Of a stretch of 64,000 nucleotides of DNA, positions 60,131 through 64,000 are shown piece by piece (within the stretch, counting starts at the first letter, position 1; each line of letters starts with the position of its first letter). A program made the translations under genes and the position numbers. The DNA lies in assembly GCF_003286415.2 (NCBI RefSeq), contig NZ_CP043450.1:3968001-4032000 (forward strand), given 5' to 3'. This stretch comes from Mucilaginibacter rubeus (GTDB taxonomy: Bacteria; Bacteroidota; Bacteroidia; Sphingobacteriales; Sphingobacteriaceae). A model generated the notes under the pieces. That model saw only the letters and a list, made by a program, of their open reading frames with translations. It made no database searches and was not told where the DNA came from.

Positions 60131-61411
60131 ATGAAAAAACTGCTGATCGTATCCCCTTATTTCCCACCTGTAAATGCTGCTGATATGCAGCGTGTAAGGA
60201 TGAGTATTCCTTATTTTGTAGCAAACGGCTGGGAAGCAGAAGTAGTTGTTGTGGATGAGCAATATTCAGATCTCCCTACCGATCAATTGCTTTTACAAAG
60301 TATCCCGGAAGATATCAGGATCCATAAAGTAAAAGCGCTCCCCAAAAACCTCACCTCAAAATTTGGCTTGGGCAGTATTGCTTTGCGGTCGTTGCCGTTT
60401 TACAAGAAAAAAATCAGGTCTCTTTTAAAGTCGAAACAATATGATCTGATCTATTTTTCGACTACGCAGTTCCCCGTTTGTATTTTAGGGGCATATTTAA
60501 AAAAGCGCTTTGGCATTCCCTATGTAATTGACATGCAGGACCCCTGGCACTCGGATTATTACCAGAATAAACCAAAGGCCCAACGACCGCGTAAATACTG
60601 GTTTTCATACCGATTGAACAAATACCTGGAGCCCATTGCCCTGAACAACGCGGACGGTTTGATCAGCGTATCTGACCATTACATTACCGATCTTAAAAAC
60701 CGATACCCTCGTATTCAGCATATCCCGGCCGCTACTATAACTTTCGGGGCCTTTGAACCCGATATGGAAATTGCCGAAAAAAATCAAAGCAATTTCCCCA
60801 AGCTGCTTGATGACTCTCACGTCAATATAGTATATGTAGGGCGTGGTGGAGCAGACATGCAAAAAGCAGTAAGTACCCTTTTCAAGGCTTTCAAAGCCGG
60901 ACTGGATGCGGGAAACAAAGCTTTGGAGGCTGCAAGGTTCTACTTTATTGGCACCAGTTATGCTCCCGCCGGCGAAGGCAAGCCCAGCATCCTGCCAGTT
61001 GCTGATCATTTTGGTGTAACCGGCTACGTAACCGAAATTACCGACAGAATAAGTTATTATCATACATTGCTCACACTAAAACAGGCCGATACCCTGTTTA
61101 TACCGGGCTCGGATGATCCAAAATACACGGCCTCGAAAATTTACCCCTATTTGCTTACACAAAAACCGATCTTGGCTATCTTTAACGCCTCAAGTTCGGC
61201 AATTGGTATTATGAAGGAATATGGAGTAAAACAAGTGTATAATTACGATACGGTTACGGATGATGAGATCAATACCTTTTTACTTTCTATCGTTCAGGGT
61301 AATGAACCGCTCCCTAATTATAACGAGGAAGCCGCTGATAAATATTCCGCAAGGCAAATGACTGTAGAACAATGTAAACTTTTTGACCGTGTTATCAGTG
61401 GAAAAAATTAA
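60131..61411 (+). CDS. Glycosyltransferase family 4-like protein
   Basis: 426 residues. Start KKLLIVSPYFPPVNAADMQR is the common GT4 first strand. YDLIYFSTTQFPVCILGAYL, IPYVIDMQDPWHSDYYQNKP and NNADGLISVSDHYITDLKNR complete the acceptor domain. The donor domain runs VNIVYVGRGGADMQKAVSTL to FIPGSDDPKYTASKIYPYLL, where the E-x7-E segment is replaced by a D-P-x-Y-T-A-S-K-I-Y pattern known in some GT4-like proteins. It overlaps the following FkbM gene by 14 bp. Confidence 0.88.
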   Translation: MKKLLIVSPYFPPVNAADMQRVRMSIPYFVANGWEAEVVVVDEQYSDLPTDQLLLQSIPEDIRIHKVKALPKNLTSKFGLGSIALRSLPFYKKKIRSLLKSKQYDLIYFSTTQFPVCILGAYLKKRFGIPYVIDMQDPWHSDYYQNKPKAQRPRKYWFSYRLNKYLEPIALNNADGLISVSDHYITDLKNRYPRIQHIPAATITFGAFEPDMEIAEKNQSNFPKLLDDSHVNIVYVGRGGADMQKAVSTLFKAFKAGLDAGNKALEAARFYFIGTSYAPAGEGKPSILPVADHFGVTGYVTEITDRISYYHTLLTLKQADTLFIPGSDDPKYTASKIYPYLLTQKPILAIFNASSSAIGIMKEYGVKQVYNYDTVTDDEINTFLLSIVQGNEPLPNYNEEAADKYSARQMTVEQCKLFDRVISGKN

Positions 61412-62285
61412 GAGGACTTTCGGCTTTATTTTAAATCACCCTTTAGGTAAAAAGCATCCGTTTAAAGCGTTTTTGAGATTTTTAGGCTGGCAGCTTCAAA
61501 GCAGTATTCAACCCTCAAAATTGTGGGTAAAGCCTTTTATAGGCAACGTGAATTTTTACGCTCGTAAAGGCCTTACCGGGATAACAGGAAACATTTATAC
61601 CGGATTGCATGAATTTGAGGATATGGCATTCCTGCTCCATTTTTTAACCGCACAAGATGTTTTCTTTGATATTGGTGCAAATGCGGGTTCGTATACCTTG
61701 CTGGCCTCCGGCGTCAGTAATGCAAAAACCATTACTATTGAGGCTTCGTCAACTACCGCGATATTAACCGCTAAAAATATCGAGCTGAACCGGCTTCAAA
61801 ACAAGGCTACCCTGATCCATGCGGCGGCAGGTGCAAGGACAGGGCAGTTAAGTTTTTCAAAAAATGAAGATACCACCAATCACGTGGTGCTCGATGATGA
61901 AAAAGCAGATGCGGAAATGATAAATGTGATCACCGTAGATTCGTTAACTGCTGACGACTGTCCCTCACTCATTAAGATTGATGTGGAAGGCTTTGAAACG
62001 GAAGTGCTTAAAGGAATGAACGAAACTTTAAAACAACCAACGCTAAAAGCCATTATCATTGAGCTGAACGGCAGTGGCTCGCGTTACGGATTTAACGAAG
62101 AAGATATTCACCAAACCCTAGTATCTTCGGGTTTTACGCCATACCGGTATGATCCGTTTACGAGGGGATTAAATTTGATACCCTCATTTGGGCATTACAA
62201 TACCATTTACTGCCGTGACATTGATTTTATCCTGTTACGATTAAAATCGACCCCGAAATTTACAGCATTGGGGGAAAAAATTTAA
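61398..62285 (+). CDS. FkbM-family methyltransferase (GTG start)
   Basis: 295 residues if the GTG at 61398 is used (MEKIKRTFGFILNHPLGKKH); a TTG at 61383 would lengthen it by five residues. SAM motif VFFDIGANAGSYTLLASGV (about 85-103), TIEASSTTAILTAKNIELN, and the FkbM closing motif LIKIDVEGFETEVLKGMNET. The N-terminal 75 residues (FKAFLRFLGWQLQSSIQ, then ITGNIYTGLHEFEDMAFLLH) are usual in this family. It probably O-methylates a sugar of the polysaccharide. It overlaps its upstream neighbour by 14 bp and ends 1 bp before the next gene. Confidence 0.9.
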   Translation: MEKIKRTFGFILNHPLGKKHPFKAFLRFLGWQLQSSIQPSKLWVKPFIGNVNFYARKGLTGITGNIYTGLHEFEDMAFLLHFLTAQDVFFDIGANAGSYTLLASGVSNAKTITIEASSTTAILTAKNIELNRLQNKATLIHAAAGARTGQLSFSKNEDTTNHVVLDDEKADAEMINVITVDSLTADDCPSLIKIDVEGFETEVLKGMNETLKQPTLKAIIIELNGSGSRYGFNEEDIHQTLVSSGFTPYRYDPFTRGLNLIPSFGHYNTIYCRDIDFILLRLKSTPKFTALGEKI

Positions 62286-62286
62286 C

Positions 62287-63441
62287 ATGCGCCTCGCCAT
62301 TATTACCACCCACCCTATTCAATACTATGCGCCGGTGTTTAAGCTGCTAAGCCAAAGCATAGAGGTGATGGTATTTTATACTTGGGGTGAGGAAGCTCAA
62401 CAAAAGTTTGATCCCGGTTTCGGCAAAACGATAGCCTGGGATATTCCGCTGCTTGATGGCTACCCTTACCAGTGGGTTAAAAACACCGCTCCAAACCCAG
62501 GCTCCCATCATTTTAAAGGAATCGTTAATCCCGACCTGATCAACCAGGTAAAAAATTGGCAGCCCGATGCTATTTTGATATACGGATGGGCTTATAACAG
62601 CCACTTGAAAGTGATACGCCATTTCAAGAATAAAATACCGCTTTATTTTCGTGGTGATTCAACATTACTTGACGGACAGAAAGGCATCAAAAACCTGTTA
62701 CGCTCACTTGTGCTGCGTTGGGTGTACAGCCATGTTAATTATGTTTTTTACGTTGGTACTAACAACAAAGCATATTTTCAGAAATATGGGTTAAAGTCCG
62801 ATCAACTTTTTTTTGCACCTCACGCTATAGACAATAATAGGTTCGAGGTAGACAGGTCGCAGGAAGCAACTAATATAAGATCCGGCCTTGGTATTAAACC
62901 AGATGATAGGGTTATTTTATTCGCAGGTAAACTGGAGGAAAAAAAATCTCCGCAGATGTTACTTGATGCTTTTCTATCGATGGGCATACCAAATGCTCAT
63001 CTGTTGTTTGTTGGAAATGGGCCTTTGGAAAATTCCCTTAAAGCAAGTGCAGCTGATTCGGAAAAAGTTCATTTCTTACCATTCCAAAATCAATCGGTCA
63101 TGCCTGCCATATACCAGTCATGCAATATATTTTGCCTCCCTTCAAAAGGGCCTAACGAAACATGGGGACTTGCGGTAAACGAGGCAATGGCCGCAGGCCG
63201 CCCTGTACTTGTATCTGATAAATGTGGCTGTGCAATTGATCTTGTAGATTCGGGTATCAACGGGGAGATGTTTGAAGCCGGAAGCCGGTCTTCTTTAATC
63301 CAAAAGTTATCTTTGTTGCTTGAAAACAAAACAGGGTTGAGCACCTTAGGCAACAACGCCAAAACTAAGGTAGCCTCCTGGAGCTTTGAAATCCAGGCCG
63401 AAACCATCCTGAAAACGCTGAAGAATACCTATGCAAAATAA
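62287..63441 (+). CDS. Glycosyltransferase family 4 protein
   Basis: 384 residues. Start RLAIITTHPIQYYAPVFKLL is a well-known GT4 N-terminus (T-H-P-I-Q-Y). IPLYFRGDSTLLDGQKGIKN and YVFYVGTNNKAYFQKYGLK lead to the donor domain (VILFAGKLEEKKSPQMLLDA, AHLLFVGNGPLENSLKASA) and the site LPSKGPNETWGLAVNEAMAA, then GRPVLVSDKCGCAIDLV. The E-T-W-G-L-A-V-N-E pattern is the E-x7-E nucleotide-sugar motif. It overlaps the final membrane-protein gene by 11 bp. Confidence 0.94.
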   Translation: MRLAIITTHPIQYYAPVFKLLSQSIEVMVFYTWGEEAQQKFDPGFGKTIAWDIPLLDGYPYQWVKNTAPNPGSHHFKGIVNPDLINQVKNWQPDAILIYGWAYNSHLKVIRHFKNKIPLYFRGDSTLLDGQKGIKNLLRSLVLRWVYSHVNYVFYVGTNNKAYFQKYGLKSDQLFFAPHAIDNNRFEVDRSQEATNIRSGLGIKPDDRVILFAGKLEEKKSPQMLLDAFLSMGIPNAHLLFVGNGPLENSLKASAADSEKVHFLPFQNQSVMPAIYQSCNIFCLPSKGPNETWGLAVNEAMAAGRPVLVSDKCGCAIDLVDSGINGEMFEAGSRSSLIQKLSLLLENKTGLSTLGNNAKTKVASWSFEIQAETILKTLKNTYAK

Positions 63442-64000
63442 CCAGGCGCCCCTTGAGCGTATTATTGTACTATTTATACCCTGGGCTTTAGCCATGTTGT
63501 TTAGCGGCGATCCTAAGCTATCATACTGCGTGGCCTGGCTGGGTTCTTTCCTCATATTTTTCCTTACCCTGACCGGATGGGTAAAACCCCTACCAACAGA
63601 CAGAGGCATAGCCGAACAACTCATGCGCCCTATTTTTATGGTGCAAATCATTTTTGCGGGCTATATGGCTTGTACATCTATTTTTTATTTTATGGATGTG
63701 TTGGGTTATGAGAATTTCGAAAAGGTGGCTACCACCCTGATTGATAAAGACCGGCTGGAGCATACTGCTCAATGCCAGCGTTATTATTGCCTTGCGCATG
63801 CTTCTTTTGCTTCGGGTATTTTAATGTTCATGAATTATGAAACCAAGTCAAAGTACTATATCTCGAAGGAAAAGCTGGCTAATCTTTTAATGATGTTCGC
63901 TGTCGTTAGCTTTCCGGCGTCTATACTTTTCACCAAGGTTCCTGGTCTGTCCCAATTTGCCAATCAATTCAGTTCACTTAGTTTTATCGCAGGCACCCTG
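63431..64000 (+). CDS. Multi-spanning membrane protein, 3' end outside the window (possible polymerase)
   Basis: The ATG at 63431 overlaps the previous stop by 11 bp and the frame is open to the right edge (190 codons seen). The protein is strongly hydrophobic, with at least four membrane segments: ERIIVLFIPWALAMLFSG, CVAWLGSFLIFFLTLTGW, VQIIFAGYMACTSIFYFMDV and NLLMMFAVVSFPASILF. I do not recognise a family from this part. Its position in a glycan operon makes an O-antigen polymerase/ligase-type protein likely, which the missing C-terminal half with its large periplasmic loop would decide. Confidence 0.75.
   Translation, partial: MQNNQAPLERIIVLFIPWALAMLFSGDPKLSYCVAWLGSFLIFFLTLTGWVKPLPTDRGIAEQLMRPIFMVQIIFAGYMACTSIFYFMDVLGYENFEKVATTLIDKDRLEHTAQCQRYYCLAHASFASGILMFMNYETKSKYYISKEKLANLLMMFAVVSFPASILFTKVPGLSQFANQFSSLSFIAGTL

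Noticed and set aside
60605..61063. Minus-strand open frame of 152 codons inside a GT4 gene
   Set aside because: Long by chance because of codon bias on the opposite strand; the plus-strand gene has conserved motifs throughout and fits the operon.

Overview
The window looks like a chromosomal segment of a Bacteroidota species, most probably in Sphingobacteriaceae (Mucilaginibacter- or Pedobacter-like). Reasons: two SusC/SusD pairs, a FecI/FecR sigma and anti-sigma pair beside an STN-domain SusC, many lipoproteins with a Cys-Lys-Lys-Asp type N-terminus, weak ribosome binding sites, and promoter-like TAnnTTTG boxes. This placement comes from gene content and style, not from a database search.

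Region 1 (1-9651, plus strand) is a surface-lipoprotein operon: the end of a SusC transporter, SusD, a fasciclin lipoprotein, an IPT/delta-60 propeller lipoprotein, a phosphodiesterase-fold plus LamG-like lipoprotein, a DUF1735-like/PA14 lipoprotein and a PKD/discoidin-like lipoprotein. It ends in a perfect 11-bp hairpin terminator that also serves the convergent operon. Region 2 (9744-18223, minus strand) is the most unusual part: a six-gene peptide-secretion cluster. In transcription order it holds a membrane VKOR-thioredoxin fusion with a degenerate C39-like N-terminus, a 73-aa double-glycine precursor whose core has a six-cysteine knottin-like framework, a C39-peptidase ABC exporter, an HlyD-type adaptor, a two-domain glycosyltransferase and a LanC-like protein without the usual zinc-site motif. 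The simplest reading is a leader-dependent system that oxidises, possibly glycosylates, trims and exports a cystine-rich peptide. A 615-bp AT-rich control region with repeated AAACGTTT palindromes lies upstream.

Region 3 (18839-27994, minus strand) is a FecI-FecR-SusC(STN)-SusD uptake locus ending in a secreted metallo-beta-lactamase-fold hydrolase and a secreted glycerophosphodiester phosphodiesterase, so a phosphodiester-containing substrate is plausible. Region 4 (28232-31079) has a Crp/Fnr regulator, an SMR exporter, a WecA/TagO-like initiating phosphoglycosyltransferase and a poorly coding 0.7-kb stretch.

Region 5 (31080 to the right edge) is a very large surface-polysaccharide locus. 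Wza-, Wzc- and NusG-like genes come first. They are followed by one nearly unbroken plus-strand array from 36447 to beyond 64000: AsnB, a Wzm/Wzt ABC exporter whose ATPase has a C-terminal glycan-binding-type domain, about 19 glycosyltransferases (20 with the one at 31704), one further class I and two FkbM methyltransferases, a hexapeptide acyltransferase and a membrane protein cut by the window end. Many genes overlap by 4-14 bp, indicating translational coupling. The NusG-like protein is a natural candidate to keep polymerase moving through this array of more than 27 kb. No tRNA, rRNA, CRISPR array or intact insertion sequence was seen.
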